From CAUPWF01 sp963515125 (GTDB taxonomy: Bacteria; Bacillota; Clostridia; Lachnospirales; Lachnospiraceae), in contig JBQKKG010000007.1 in the NCBI GenBank assembly GCA_052116865.1, positions 124,001-188,000 on the forward strand: 64,000 nucleotides of DNA, written 5' to 3'. Of the stretch, positions 49,646 to 57,706 are shown in pieces (the stretch's first letter is position 1; every line of letters begins with the position of its first letter). A program made the translations under genes and the position numbers. The notes under the pieces were generated by a model that was not told the origin of the DNA, did not search any database, and saw only the letters and a list, made by a program, of their open reading frames with translations.

Positions 49646-51916
49646 TTATCCTTTATAATAGTTAATTAAACATCCCTTTAAGATAATCTCTCTCTCAGCA
49701 TCCGTTAATTCTCCAAGTCGAAAGCTCATTTCTTTTAATCCATCTTCCTTTACTACATAGGCCTTTATCTCTTCTGCCTTTTCTTCTATTGCCTTACGAA
49801 TGGATGGCACAAAGATGTAATCTCCATTAGTAAAACTTAATTTTTTATCATCTTCTTTGGTTAAGAATGGAAGCATTCCCCAGTTAATTAAGTTGGAACG
49901 ATAACGTTTTGTTGCATACTCATTTGCAATATTAGCCCATCCTCCGAGTACTTTTTGGCATGATGCGGCCTGTTCACGTGCAGATCCATCCCCTGGCTTT
50001 ACTGCAAAGATGGTACTGCCCACACCTAAATTGCCTTCTCCCACCTCTGGATAAATTTCATGAATTTTATCCATAATAGGTCTTAATTCTTCCAACCTTT
50101 CCAATGGGCATCTACCTGCTTCTATGGCATGCTGTGCTTCTTGCACTTCTTTTGCTCGTCCAACATATGCAGGATCTTTTCTCGATAATGTAAATTCTGC
50201 TAATCCTAATGGATTCGATCGATAAGAAGATGTTTCCCCAGATGGAATTAATTCATCCGTAGTCGTAACTGGATCATGAATTTCTGATACTACTTTTAGT
50301 ACCACATTCTCTGGAAGTGCTGGCATCGCAGGCCAATCCTTAATATTCGGACCAAACTTCACTTCAACTGATGGGTCTGCTTTTCCTTTGCTATCAAATA
50401 CTCGATTCTCATAGATACTCTTATCGAAGTAGTATTTTGGATTCTTATATTCCATATCTAGTTGGGTTGCTGCTGTCAAGTATCCTTTATTCGCTGCAGT
50501 CGCTGCAATAGATCGCGCATCCATAAGTGCAACAGAAGATATTTGCCCACTTTGTAACTTTGATCCTTCTCGATTCGGAAAATTCCTAGTAGAATGACGA
50601 ATACTAAAGGCATCATTGGCTGGAGTATCGCCAGCCCCAAAACAAGGCCCGCAAAAGGCAGTCTTTACAATTGTGCCAGCAGCCATCAAGTCTGCAACTG
50701 CACCATTTTTAACTAATTCCATATAGATAGGTGTACTAGCTGGGTATACACTAAATGTAAATGCATCTGTACCAATATTTTTACCGCGAATGATATCTGC
50801 TGCTGCACAAATATTCTCAAATCCTCCACCGGCGCATCCTGCAATAATACCTTGTTCGACGTAAAGCTTACCATTTTGTACTTTATCTTGAAGAGAATAG
50901 TTAATTGCTCCTCCAAGGCTTACTAACGCCTTTTGTTCCACATCATGCAATACGTCCTTTAAATTTGCATTTACTTCATCAATGGTATAGACATTACTTG
51001 GATGAAACGGCATGGCAATCATTGGCTTGATCTCACTTAAGTTAACATAAACCATTCCTTCATAATACGTAACTGCACCAGGATTAAGTTCTTTATAATC
51101 TGAAGTTCTTCCATGTATGTCATAGAATTCCTGAATCTTCTCATCTGTCTTCCAAATAGAAGATAAGCAAGTTGTTTCCGTAGTCATTACATCAATCCCT
51201 ATTCGGAAATCTGCACTCAACTTATTGATACCTGGACCCACAAATTCCATAACTTTATTATTTACATAACCATTGGCAAATGTTGCACCAATAATTGCAA
51301 GTGCAACATCCTGTGGACCAACCCCGGCCATTGGTTCTCCATCTAGATAAATACCTACTACTCCTGGCATATTGATGTCATACGTCTTATCCAATAATTG
51401 CTTTACCAGTTCTGGCCCACCTTCGCCCATTGCCATGGTTCCAAGTGCTCCATAGCGGGTATGGCTATCAGACCCCAAAATCATGCTGCCTCCACAAGCT
51501 AGCATTTCTCTCGCATACTGATGTATGACTGCTTGATGAGGCGGTACATATACTCCGCCATATTTTTTAGCACAGGTCAATCCAAACATATGATCATCTT
51601 CATTAATAGTTCCTCCCACTGCACATAAACTATTGTGGCAATTAGTTAATATATAAGGAACTGGAAATTTTTCTAGCCCGGATGCTCTAGCTGTCTGTAT
51701 AATTCCTACAAATGTAATATCGTGGGAAGTTAATTTATCGAATTTTATTTCTAAATGCTCCATATTTGATGATGTATTGTGTGCCTCTAAAATTCCATAT
51801 GCAATGGTATTCTTAGCGGCTTCTTTTGGTGCTAAATGGATTCTTGGATCCTTCATATCTTCAATGATATCCGTTCCATTTAATAAATACACACCTTTAT
51901 CGTATAATTTTATCAT
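49646..51916 (-). CDS. Aconitase-family hydratase (YbhJ-like)
   Basis: Fe-S hydro-lyase of 756 aa, cytosolic. The aconitase fold is clear: NCHNSLCAVGGTINEDDHMF, SMILGSDSHTRYGALGTMAM, and cluster cysteines in AGCAGGGFENICAAAD near residue 355 and TAFCGPCFGAGDTPANDAFS near 420. The C-terminal swivel domain includes NPLGLAEFTLSRKDPAYVGR. The sequence matches the aconitate hydratase/YbhJ branch rather than the AcnA, AcnB or LeuC types. Its substrate could be citrate/isocitrate or a related tricarboxylate. It follows a PucR/CdaR-type regulator (109 bases upstream, same strand) that probably controls it. No other TCA genes are nearby. Confidence 0.85.
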   Translation of the reverse strand: MIKLYDKGVYLLNGTDIIEDMKDPRIHLAPKEAAKNTIAYGILEAHNTSSNMEHLEIKFDKLTSHDITFVGIIQTARASGLEKFPVPYILTNCHNSLCAVGGTINEDDHMFGLTCAKKYGGVYVPPHQAVIHQYAREMLACGGSMILGSDSHTRYGALGTMAMGEGGPELVKQLLDKTYDINMPGVVGIYLDGEPMAGVGPQDVALAIIGATFANGYVNNKVMEFVGPGINKLSADFRIGIDVMTTETTCLSSIWKTDEKIQEFYDIHGRTSDYKELNPGAVTYYEGMVYVNLSEIKPMIAMPFHPSNVYTIDEVNANLKDVLHDVEQKALVSLGGAINYSLQDKVQNGKLYVEQGIIAGCAGGGFENICAAADIIRGKNIGTDAFTFSVYPASTPIYMELVKNGAVADLMAAGTIVKTAFCGPCFGAGDTPANDAFSIRHSTRNFPNREGSKLQSGQISSVALMDARSIAATAANKGYLTAATQLDMEYKNPKYYFDKSIYENRVFDSKGKADPSVEVKFGPNIKDWPAMPALPENVVLKVVSEIHDPVTTTDELIPSGETSSYRSNPLGLAEFTLSRKDPAYVGRAKEVQEAQHAIEAGRCPLERLEELRPIMDKIHEIYPEVGEGNLGVGSTIFAVKPGDGSAREQAASCQKVLGGWANIANEYATKRYRSNLINWGMLPFLTKEDDKKLSFTNGDYIFVPSIRKAIEEKAEEIKAYVVKEDGLKEMSFRLGELTDAEREIILKGCLINYYKG

Positions 51917-52025
51917 TGTGTTTTCCTCCTGTTAGTTGTTGGGAGAATCCCAACACTTCTACGCTTTCCATCTTTACTATTATAAAGTGATACTTTTTAG
52001 ATTGCAACATTTCCTTTCATTCTTT

Positions 52026-53114
52026 CTATTTTGATTCTCGTAAATGGCTCGTTACCATTAATGCAATCTTAAATGTCATTGCATCTTCAAATACACGGAC
52101 ATCGAGTCCCGTCATTTTTTGTATTTTTTCCAATCGATAAGCCAATGTATTTCTATGAATGTATAATTGTCTTGCAGTTTCCGATACATTTAGATTGTTC
52201 TCAAAAAACTTATATACCGTTACTAATGTCTCATCATCAAATTTATCTATCGCTTCTCCTGCCAATACCTCTTTTAAAAACATATCACATAATGATGTCG
52301 GCAGTTGATGTATCAGTCGCCCAATTCCAAGCTCGTTATATGCTACAACATTTTTCTCTACATAAAAGATACGCCCTACATCTAGAGCCATAGCAGCTTC
52401 TTTATAGGATTGTGAAACATCCTTCAACTCTTGGACAATGGTTCCATAAGCAACCCGCACATCAATCATAGTCTCTGCACTTAATGTGTCCTTAATAATC
52501 TCTGCAATATGATGTATATCTGTATAATCTTCTGTAGTTTCTAATGTTTTAATAAAAATAATATTATGCTCATCCACTGCTGTAATAAAATCCTTCAAAC
52601 TGGTAGCATACAGACCTTTTAGAGTTTCCATAACAATAGATTCCTCTTCCTTTTTCGGCTCAATAAGAAGTACAATTCGCCTTGCCTCCAAAGGAATACT
52701 CAAGCGCTTCGCCTTATTATACATATCTACCAGTAAAAAATTGTCCAGCAAAAGGTTTTGAATAAAATTATTTTTATCTAAACGTTCCTTATATGCAATT
52801 ACTAAATTCTCTAACTGGCTTACACATAAGCTACCTATTATATAGGCATCTGAAAGCTTCCCATGCAACACCAGTACATATTTAGGTTCCCAATCTTCCT
52901 TAACAAGGAACACGGCAATTTCCTTTGTAATCTGAAAATCCTCTGTATTATTATCTGTATTACGAATAAACTCAAGTATCTGTTTCTCCTCTTGTTTTGC
53001 TACAGCATCTGTTGTAACAATGCAGACCCCTTCTAGACTCCACACAGAAACATTACTTTCGGTAATTCGCTGCATTTCATTAATTGATTTCTGTAAAATT
53101 TGATTTGTAAGCAT
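52026..53114 (-). CDS. PucR/CdaR-type transcriptional regulator
   Basis: A 362-aa DNA-binding protein. The C-terminal HTH_30 domain is clear: TLVTVYKFFENNLNVSETAR then QLYIHRNTLAYRLEKIQKMT near residues 295-335. The central region has a GGDEF-like or CdaR_GGDEF part (SAETMIDVRVAYGTIVQELK; DVSQSYKEAAMALDVGRIFY). The N-terminus starts LTNQILQKSINEMQRITESN and SVWSLEGVCIVTT, the sensory part of sugar-diacid regulators. CdaR regulators respond to glycerate or sugar diacids. It lies upstream of the hydratase and is likely its activator. Confidence 0.85.
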   Translation of the reverse strand: MLTNQILQKSINEMQRITESNVSVWSLEGVCIVTTDAVAKQEEKQILEFIRNTDNNTEDFQITKEIAVFLVKEDWEPKYVLVLHGKLSDAYIIGSLCVSQLENLVIAYKERLDKNNFIQNLLLDNFLLVDMYNKAKRLSIPLEARRIVLLIEPKKEEESIVMETLKGLYATSLKDFITAVDEHNIIFIKTLETTEDYTDIHHIAEIIKDTLSAETMIDVRVAYGTIVQELKDVSQSYKEAAMALDVGRIFYVEKNVVAYNELGIGRLIHQLPTSLCDMFLKEVLAGEAIDKFDDETLVTVYKFFENNLNVSETARQLYIHRNTLAYRLEKIQKMTGLDVRVFEDAMTFKIALMVTSHLRESK

Positions 53115-53252
53115 GTCGTCACTTCCTCTGCCACCTTATTGCAACTATTTCTTATTATCCCTTAGCATATTTATATTAATATTTGCTTCTTAAGTATAAT
53201 AGAATTTATAAAATTAAACAAGTATGAACGAATTGGGGGCATAACAAAATTG

Positions 53253-53294
53253 AATTGGGGACGTAGCAAAACGAGTTTTGCTACGTCCCCAATT
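53253..53294. repeat. Related palindrome (GGGGACGTAGCAAAAC core)
   Basis: A perfect palindrome with 20-bp arms and a 2-base centre, in the same style as the four GGGACGGGGGCAATG copies: a TTGGGGAC outer part, but a different inner part (GTAGCAAAAC). A degenerate half (GGGGGCATAACAAAA) precedes it at 53234-53248, as at copies 2 and 4. It lies 15 bases after the hsp20 stop and can act as its terminator. Confidence 0.83.
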
Positions 53295-53309
53295 GACAAT
53301 CAAACTTTC

Positions 53310-53729
53310 TTATTGAATTGTAATATATTTTTTTTCTTCTATTTGAGGTTTTTTATCTTCTTTTGGTACTTCTAACACTAATACTCCTTTTTCAAATTTT
53401 CCTTTGATATCTTCTTCTGTTAGATGTTCACCCACAAAAAAACTTCGTTGGCATTTACCACTATATCGTTCTTTGCGAATAAAGTTACCCTCTTCATCTT
53501 TATCTTCTTTACTATGCGTATGCTCTGCTGAAATATTCAGATACCCATTCTTTAATTCTGCATTGATATCTTCTTTGTCAAATCCAGGCAACTCTATGGT
53601 AAGTTCATAGTTGTTCCCCATGTCTTTCACATCTGTATTCATAAAGTATGTGACTGCCCTTTGACTTTCTAGTGGAAATCTAAACATCTCATCAAAAAAA
53701 TCATTTTTAAAAATACTTGGTACGAACAT
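53310..53729 (-). CDS. hsp20: Hsp20/alpha-crystallin small heat-shock protein
   Basis: ATP-independent holdase chaperone of 139 aa. The alpha-crystallin domain spans about residues 30-125 with the marks DMGNNYELTIELPGFDKEDI, NGYLNISAEHTHSKEDKDEE and GKFEKGVLVLEVPKED, and a short tail with an I-x-I-like end. The start MFVPSIFKNDFFDEMFRFPL is typical. The ATG follows AAGGAGGAGTGTCAT. A CIRCE operator and consensus promoter upstream show control by HrcA. Confidence 0.94.
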   Translation of the reverse strand: MFVPSIFKNDFFDEMFRFPLESQRAVTYFMNTDVKDMGNNYELTIELPGFDKEDINAELKNGYLNISAEHTHSKEDKDEEGNFIRKERYSGKCQRSFFVGEHLTEEDIKGKFEKGVLVLEVPKEDKKPQIEEKKYITIQ

Positions 53730-53782
53730 ATGACACTCCTCCTTTTATGTTTTGTTACTATTGTTTTATTTGTTCTATATGT

Positions 53783-53825
53783 AATATATCACTTGTTATT
53801 AGCATTGTCAAGAGGTGAGTGCTAA
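53783..53825 (-). promoter_or_regulatory. CIRCE operator and promoter of hsp20
   Basis: TTAGCATTG-N9-GAGTGCTAA (53799-53825) matches CIRCE: the right half is perfect, the left has two changes, and the 9-base spacing is exact. On the minus strand TTGACA (53806-53811), a 17-base gap and TATATT (53783-53788) form the promoter, with its -35 inside CIRCE. HrcA repression and heat induction follow. Confidence 0.9.
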
Positions 53826-53842
53826 TATTTTCAGATAATTTT

Positions 53843-53871
53843 TGCAAAGCCTTGATTTTACTGGCTTTGCA
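53843..53871. terminator. Hairpin near the element boundary
   Basis: Arms TGCAAAGCC and GGCTTTGCA (53843-53851, 53863-53871) with an 11-base loop lie between CIRCE and the integrase 3' end. It probably ends the leftward integrase transcript or marks the host side of the junction. Confidence 0.5.
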
Positions 53872-53909
53872 GGTATCTAAAATCTTTATAAACTGTGTTT
53901 TTGAGGGTT

Positions 53910-53929
53910 ACTACACCAGTACTACACCA
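53910..53929. repeat. Direct repeats beside the integrase gene, possible recombinase sites
   Basis: Two copies of ACTACACCA (53910-53918 and 53921-53929), with a third partial form GTTACACCA at 53951-53959 (in the integrase end), lie just past the integrase stop. Tn916-type integrases bind short direct repeats near element ends, so these may be arm or core sites at the left attachment region. The att core itself cannot be found without the other end. Confidence 0.4.
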
Positions 53930-53950
53930 AACCAGTTTCATTTTTTAGAG

Positions 53951-55165
53951 TTACACCACTGCTGAATTTAATTTAGCAAGTTCTGTTTCAATACGGCTCT
54001 GTTCTGTAATATGATTGTACACATCCATCGTAACGTCCATATGTGCATGTCCCATCAGATACTGCACTACTTTCATATCCATTCCGCTTTCCGCCATTCT
54101 GGTGCATCCTGTATGTCTTAAAATATGTGCTGATATTTTAGGAAGTAAATCTGGTTCTCTCTTTTCTTTCTTCGCGAGTTCTGACTCTTTTGCATTATAG
54201 GCTTTTACAATATTGTATAATACATTATTCAACGCACTTGGCATTATTGGATTATCATTTTTCGTATTGAAAATGTATCCGGTTACGCCATCAATCACTG
54301 CACTCCCTCTCAGACCAAGCAGAAAGTTCTGCTTTCTCTGCTGTTCAAATGCCTTATAGATATTGTCTGTCATTGGAAACTTACGAATTCCTGATTCCGT
54401 TTTCGGAATTGTAATATGAAAGCAATAACCATTCCCATCCTTGTAATCCTTATACACAAGCTGATGATTGATGGATATTTCTTTCTTCTTCATATCAACA
54501 TCTGACCAAGTAAGACCAATGATTTCACCACAGCGAAAGCTTGTCTCAAGCATAATCTGTAACAATGGTGCATACATGCTGTAGATATTACTCTCTCTTA
54601 CAAATTGCATCATGTTCATCTGCTGTGCAACTGTCAACGCCTTCTTTTCTTTTGGCGCTTCTCCATTATCCTTTAATGCATTCTTGCATGGATTCTTTCG
54701 AATCAGATCATCCTCAATTGCCATTTCAAAGCTAGGATATAACAGATTGTGTATCAATTTGATGGTATTGTGCGCTAATTCTTTTTTGGATAAATCTGCA
54801 TAAAACAATTTGATATGAGATGGTTTTACCTGAACTACCTTCATAGATCCGATGGATTCTTTCACCTGCAAATTCCACATATTCAAATAATTTACCTTCG
54901 TGGTCTGTGCTAATTGCTTAGATTCCATGTATCGTTCGAACAACATATTAACCGTCATCTTACGAACTGCTTGATCTGTTACGATATCATCATCCATATC
55001 CTTGGTTATCTGTTTTTCCTTTACCCGAAGATTCGCTAAATCTGCATCATATATGGTCAATCGTTTCCCGCTCTTTTCATCGGTATAACGATACATATAC
55101 AATCCGTCTTTCCTCTGGGATTCTCCAACCTTTAGATTTCTTCCTCTATTATCTTTTCTTGCCAT
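53951..55165 (-). CDS. int: Tyrosine recombinase, Tn916/ICE-type integrase
   Basis: Site-specific integrase of 404 aa. The N-terminal arm-binding domain reads MARKDNRGRNLKVGESQRKD GLYMYRY-like, close to Tn916 Int. A core-binding domain follows (LFERYMESKQLAQTTKVNYL). The catalytic domain has Arg near 208 (TSFRCGEIIGLTWSD), His-x-x-Arg near 345 (HILRHTGCTR), His in GHAHMD and the nucleophile Tyr in DVTMDVYNH. It is the outermost gene of the inserted element. The 64-aa excisionase lies directly upstream. All catalytic residues appear intact, so the enzyme is probably active. Confidence 0.93.
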   Translation of the reverse strand: MARKDNRGRNLKVGESQRKDGLYMYRYTDEKSGKRLTIYDADLANLRVKEKQITKDMDDDIVTDQAVRKMTVNMLFERYMESKQLAQTTKVNYLNMWNLQVKESIGSMKVVQVKPSHIKLFYADLSKKELAHNTIKLIHNLLYPSFEMAIEDDLIRKNPCKNALKDNGEAPKEKKALTVAQQMNMMQFVRESNIYSMYAPLLQIMLETSFRCGEIIGLTWSDVDMKKKEISINHQLVYKDYKDGNGYCFHITIPKTESGIRKFPMTDNIYKAFEQQRKQNFLLGLRGSAVIDGVTGYIFNTKNDNPIMPSALNNVLYNIVKAYNAKESELAKKEKREPDLLPKISAHILRHTGCTRMAESGMDMKVVQYLMGHAHMDVTMDVYNHITEQSRIETELAKLNSAVV

Positions 55166-55213
55166 AAAACCATTCCAACTGTTATATTTGATTTGTCAAA
55201 ATCCATTCTGTTT

Positions 55214-55408
55214 TTATGTAGAAATATTCTTCATGTATTCTTCCACCTTATGAACGAAATAAAGTACTCTTCTTCCAACTGTAATTTTTGCATGAGCATC
55301 TTCGCCAATTTTTTTTGCTGTAGCATTTCCGCAGGAAAGCATTGCAGATAAGCCTTCTATGTCAACTGCAATTCTATTTTCAGTTTCTCTATTTTTTGTT
55401 TCTCTCAT
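55214..55408 (-). CDS. xis: Excisionase-like small DNA-binding protein
   Basis: A 64-aa basic protein directly upstream of the integrase. It contains a winged-helix/MerR-like pattern (IDIEGLSAMLSCGNATAKKI in near form, then KITVGRRVLYFVHKVEEYMK), as in Tn916-type Xis proteins. The ATG follows AAGGAGGTGAGATAGCA. It probably bends DNA at the element ends to direct excision. Identification rests on position, length and this helix pattern. Confidence 0.8.
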   Translation of the reverse strand: MRETKNRETENRIAVDIEGLSAMLSCGNATAKKIGEDAHAKITVGRRVLYFVHKVEEYMKNIST

Positions 55409-55494
55409 ATTGCTATCTCACCTCCTTGACTTAGCACTTAACAAATCCTTTGTCCTCATTAAGTACTTGGAGCCTCAAAAAGCTGAATGCAAAA

Positions 55495-55653
55495 AATGGA
55501 CTAAAATTCCACCCACAAATTGGTTGCGAATACCGCAACGCATTTGTGCAATAGAATCCAGTCCATTTCTTATTAAAAATAGCTGTCACAACATCGTTGT
55601 GCCCTCTAAGTCCAGTATTTATAAGGCTTCAACGAACTTGTGGGTTCCACAAC
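55495..55653. other. Cluster of nested inverted repeats (structured RNA or DNA, oriT-like?)
   Basis: A three-tier nested hairpin spans 55495-55569: outer 9-bp stem AAATGGACT/AGTCCATTT, middle CACAAAT/ATTTGTG, inner GTTGCG/CGCAAC. Two more hairpins follow: CACAAC/GTTGTG (55588-55602) and TTGTGG/CCACAA (55639-55653). No ORF here looks real. Such clustered hairpins suit an origin of transfer, a regulatory RNA or a recombinase site of the element. The function is unknown. Confidence 0.5.
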
Positions 55654-55792
55654 GTCTCTGTGGGATACATTAGATAAAAAAGATAACAGGATACGCCTAA
55701 AGTTGCATGGCAATTTACGCAAAGTAATTCCGCACTCCCACGTCGGTGCTTTAGAAACTCCGTCTCCGTTCCACTTCGGTCCTCGCATAACA

Positions 55793-55871
55793 GACATCCA
55801 CTGGATGTCTTGCGACCTAATACCCAATCTTAATCTTCCCATCCCAACTTCTGGTCAAGTTGACCAGAAGT
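55793..55871. repeat. Two further inverted repeats in the element non-coding region
   Basis: ACATCCA-C-TGGATGT (55793-55807) and a 25-base palindrome with arms ACTTCTGGTCAA/TTGACCAGAAGT and a 1-base centre (55847-55871). The second could be a dimeric-protein operator or a dispersed repeat. Short frames that cross it on both strands are not convincing genes. Confidence 0.6.
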
Positions 55872-55921
55872 AAATCTTGCCCTATATGTTGACAGCATGA
55901 ACCCGCAGACGTGCTGAAAGG

Positions 55922-55970
55922 CAAAAAGAAAGGCCCTGATTCCTACCTAATATAGAAACCAGAGCCTTTC
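55922..55970 (-). terminator. Terminator of the defence operon
   Basis: The stem GAAAGGC/GCCTTTC plus CTG/CAG (55928-55938 with 55960-55970, one mismatch) is followed on the minus strand by TTTCTTTTTGC, about 45 bases after the darG stop. Confidence 0.7.
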
Positions 55971-56015
55971 GCTCTTGGGATAGCCTAGCACGACTGCCCC
56001 TACTGTAAACACATT

Positions 56016-57050
56016 CTATTCGTACATATATGATATCTCATATAATCCGCAAATATTCTTAAGAATTATTCCTGTTTCTTCGAGATAAGCAATACATTCT
56101 CTAATATACTTTTCTGAAAAACGCTGTGCTTTATCTTCTGACCATGCCTTAAACTTTGCAACTATAGTATCATCATCAAGGCACTTATCATTTTGCTGAA
56201 CTAAAAATAATATGGTAGTAACTCCTTCTAATTTTTTATCAGTAGTAATCTTGTTTACGTATCTTGTTGCTTTCTCGATAGCTGGAAGGAGCCTGCTCAT
56301 TTTATCTTCAGTTTTCTTACTACAAATTACATTGTATAACTGCTTGTATGTGTCTTCAGAATTTGTAAGGTTATAATATTTCTGATATTCGCCTAAGCTT
56401 CTTGCAACAATATCTAAAGAATGCGAATAAGGACCATAATTCCACTTATCGAACTTAAAATATTCCTCACCAAGATAATAATTCAATATAAATGAAGCTT
56501 TTTGAAGTCTGATCTTATTAAATTTTTGCAATTGAATTCTTGTCTGTAACAATACAAGCCCCGAAACACTTACCTTAGGTGCTTCTCTGGGAACAGCTCT
56601 ATATGAAACAGAAGGTTCAAATACAGAAATATCGCATTCTTCCTTCACCGGAGCTAATTTATCATTAATGATTCCTTTTACCTCATTCCAATCTAACCCA
56701 CCATTTCCACATCCTAGTGGTGGAACAGCAACAGACACAGGTCTTTTATCACGTATAAATTCTACTAATCTATCCAATCCAACTTCAACATATGAAATCC
56801 GCGATTTTTCTCTCCATTTATCCTTCGTTGGAAAGTTTACTATCCATATTCCATCTTCTGTAAAATAATGAATTGTGCCTATATGAAGTTTACCAGACTT
56901 ACATGCTCGCACATAATCCTTATTATTTTCAGGATATCTCAATTTGAACTGATATGCAATTCCTTTGCCCATATAGCCTTCACAGTTGACTGTATTAACT
57001 AAGCACTGTGCCTGCGATTCAAATATATTACCTGTAACATATTTAATCAT
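56016..57050 (-). CDS. darG: DarG: macro-domain antitoxin (DNA ADP-ribosylglycohydrolase)
   Basis: Antitoxin of 344 aa that removes ADP-ribose from DNA and binds DarT. Residues 1 to about 150 are a macro domain: ITNT-type start YVTGNIFESQAQCLVNTVNC, the ligand loops GYMGKGIAYQFKLRYPE and VSVAVPPLGCGNGGLDW. The C-terminal domain (about 165-344) has the DarG pattern RLQKASFILNYYLGEEYFKF then NYGPYSHSLDIVARSLGEYQ, which holds the toxin. It lies 20 bases downstream of darT in the same operon, the classic order. Start at ATG 57050, preceded by AAAGGAGGCTGCAC. The pair acts as an abortive-infection or toxin-antitoxin module. Confidence 0.92.
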   Translation of the reverse strand: MIKYVTGNIFESQAQCLVNTVNCEGYMGKGIAYQFKLRYPENNKDYVRACKSGKLHIGTIHYFTEDGIWIVNFPTKDKWREKSRISYVEVGLDRLVEFIRDKRPVSVAVPPLGCGNGGLDWNEVKGIINDKLAPVKEECDISVFEPSVSYRAVPREAPKVSVSGLVLLQTRIQLQKFNKIRLQKASFILNYYLGEEYFKFDKWNYGPYSHSLDIVARSLGEYQKYYNLTNSEDTYKQLYNVICSKKTEDKMSRLLPAIEKATRYVNKITTDKKLEGVTTILFLVQQNDKCLDDDTIVAKFKAWSEDKAQRFSEKYIRECIAYLEETGIILKNICGLYEISYMYE

Positions 57051-57070
57051 GTGCAGCCTCCTTTCTACTT

Positions 57071-57682
57071 CTAATCAGCATTAAACCAAACCTTCTGAAC
57101 GTTTACATATGGTGGTGAAAATGTAACATCATGTTTTTCCATTGCCGCCTCAACAATATCCTTAACTTCTTGATTAGGCACATAAATACATTTAAAGCAA
57201 CTAGGTGGAACAATTAAATCGGTCAAGCATTCTGCCATCTTCACTTCTCTGGCCTCGTTATCTGTCCTTCCTTTTTCCTCCATTGTATCCCAATCTATCA
57301 TTGAATATCCCTCATCATATTCGTATAGTTCAACCTCCAATTCTGACAAAGGATGCCTTGGTAGTATCTTAAAATGATTTAATCGCGCTAATTCTCTATC
57401 TATACATATGTAAAGCATATTTTGAGGATTAAATGAATGTTTTACAGCAGCATCAAATGCAGAATAAGGATGAAAATGAAAAGGTGTATATCCATCTAAT
57501 CCTAATTCTGTCCTCTTAGAAATAATCTCTCTATCTGCTACATCACCAAACGCTATACTGTTCTCTAGTATTACTTTTCTTGGTAATAAACCATAATTCA
57601 TAATAGAATCAATGTTTTCTGCCTTAGTTAAATGATATAGTAGTTTGCCATTTCTTGCATTTTCAATTCCCATTTTATCCAT
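57071..57682 (-). CDS. darT: DarT: DNA ADP-ribosyltransferase toxin (DUF4433)
   Basis: Toxin of 203 aa that transfers ADP-ribose from NAD to thymidine or guanosine of single-stranded DNA. Family signs are LYHLTKAENIDSIMNYGLLP (NAD-site His), the Arg-containing REIISKRTELGLDGYTPFHF and HPYSAFDAA, and the late Glu in NEAREVKMAECLTDLIVP, which fits the catalytic Glu of DarT. It may start at MDKMGI (57682) or at the fourth codon (57673); ribosome sites are weak for both. It begins 24 bases after the giant helicase stop, so the three genes form one transcript. It would block DNA replication of phage or host unless DarG acts. Confidence 0.9.
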   Translation of the reverse strand: MDKMGIENARNGKLLYHLTKAENIDSIMNYGLLPRKVILENSIAFGDVADREIISKRTELGLDGYTPFHFHPYSAFDAAVKHSFNPQNMLYICIDRELARLNHFKILPRHPLSELEVELYEYDEGYSMIDWDTMEEKGRTDNEAREVKMAECLTDLIVPPSCFKCIYVPNQEVKDIVEAAMEKHDVTFSPPYVNVQKVWFNAD

Positions 57683-57706
57683 CTCTTTCTGATTTTATCT
57701 GCCAAA

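Noticed and set aside
55606..55873. Overlapping ORFs of 77-78 codons on both strands in the element non-coding region
   Set aside because: They lie on opposite strands over the same inverted repeats, lack ribosome sites, have unusual composition and end in the 25-base palindrome; more likely repeat DNA.
55495..55921. Group II intron or CRISPR array in the hairpin-rich region
   Set aside because: No domain-V-like sequence, no intron-encoded protein and no regular spacer/repeat pattern.
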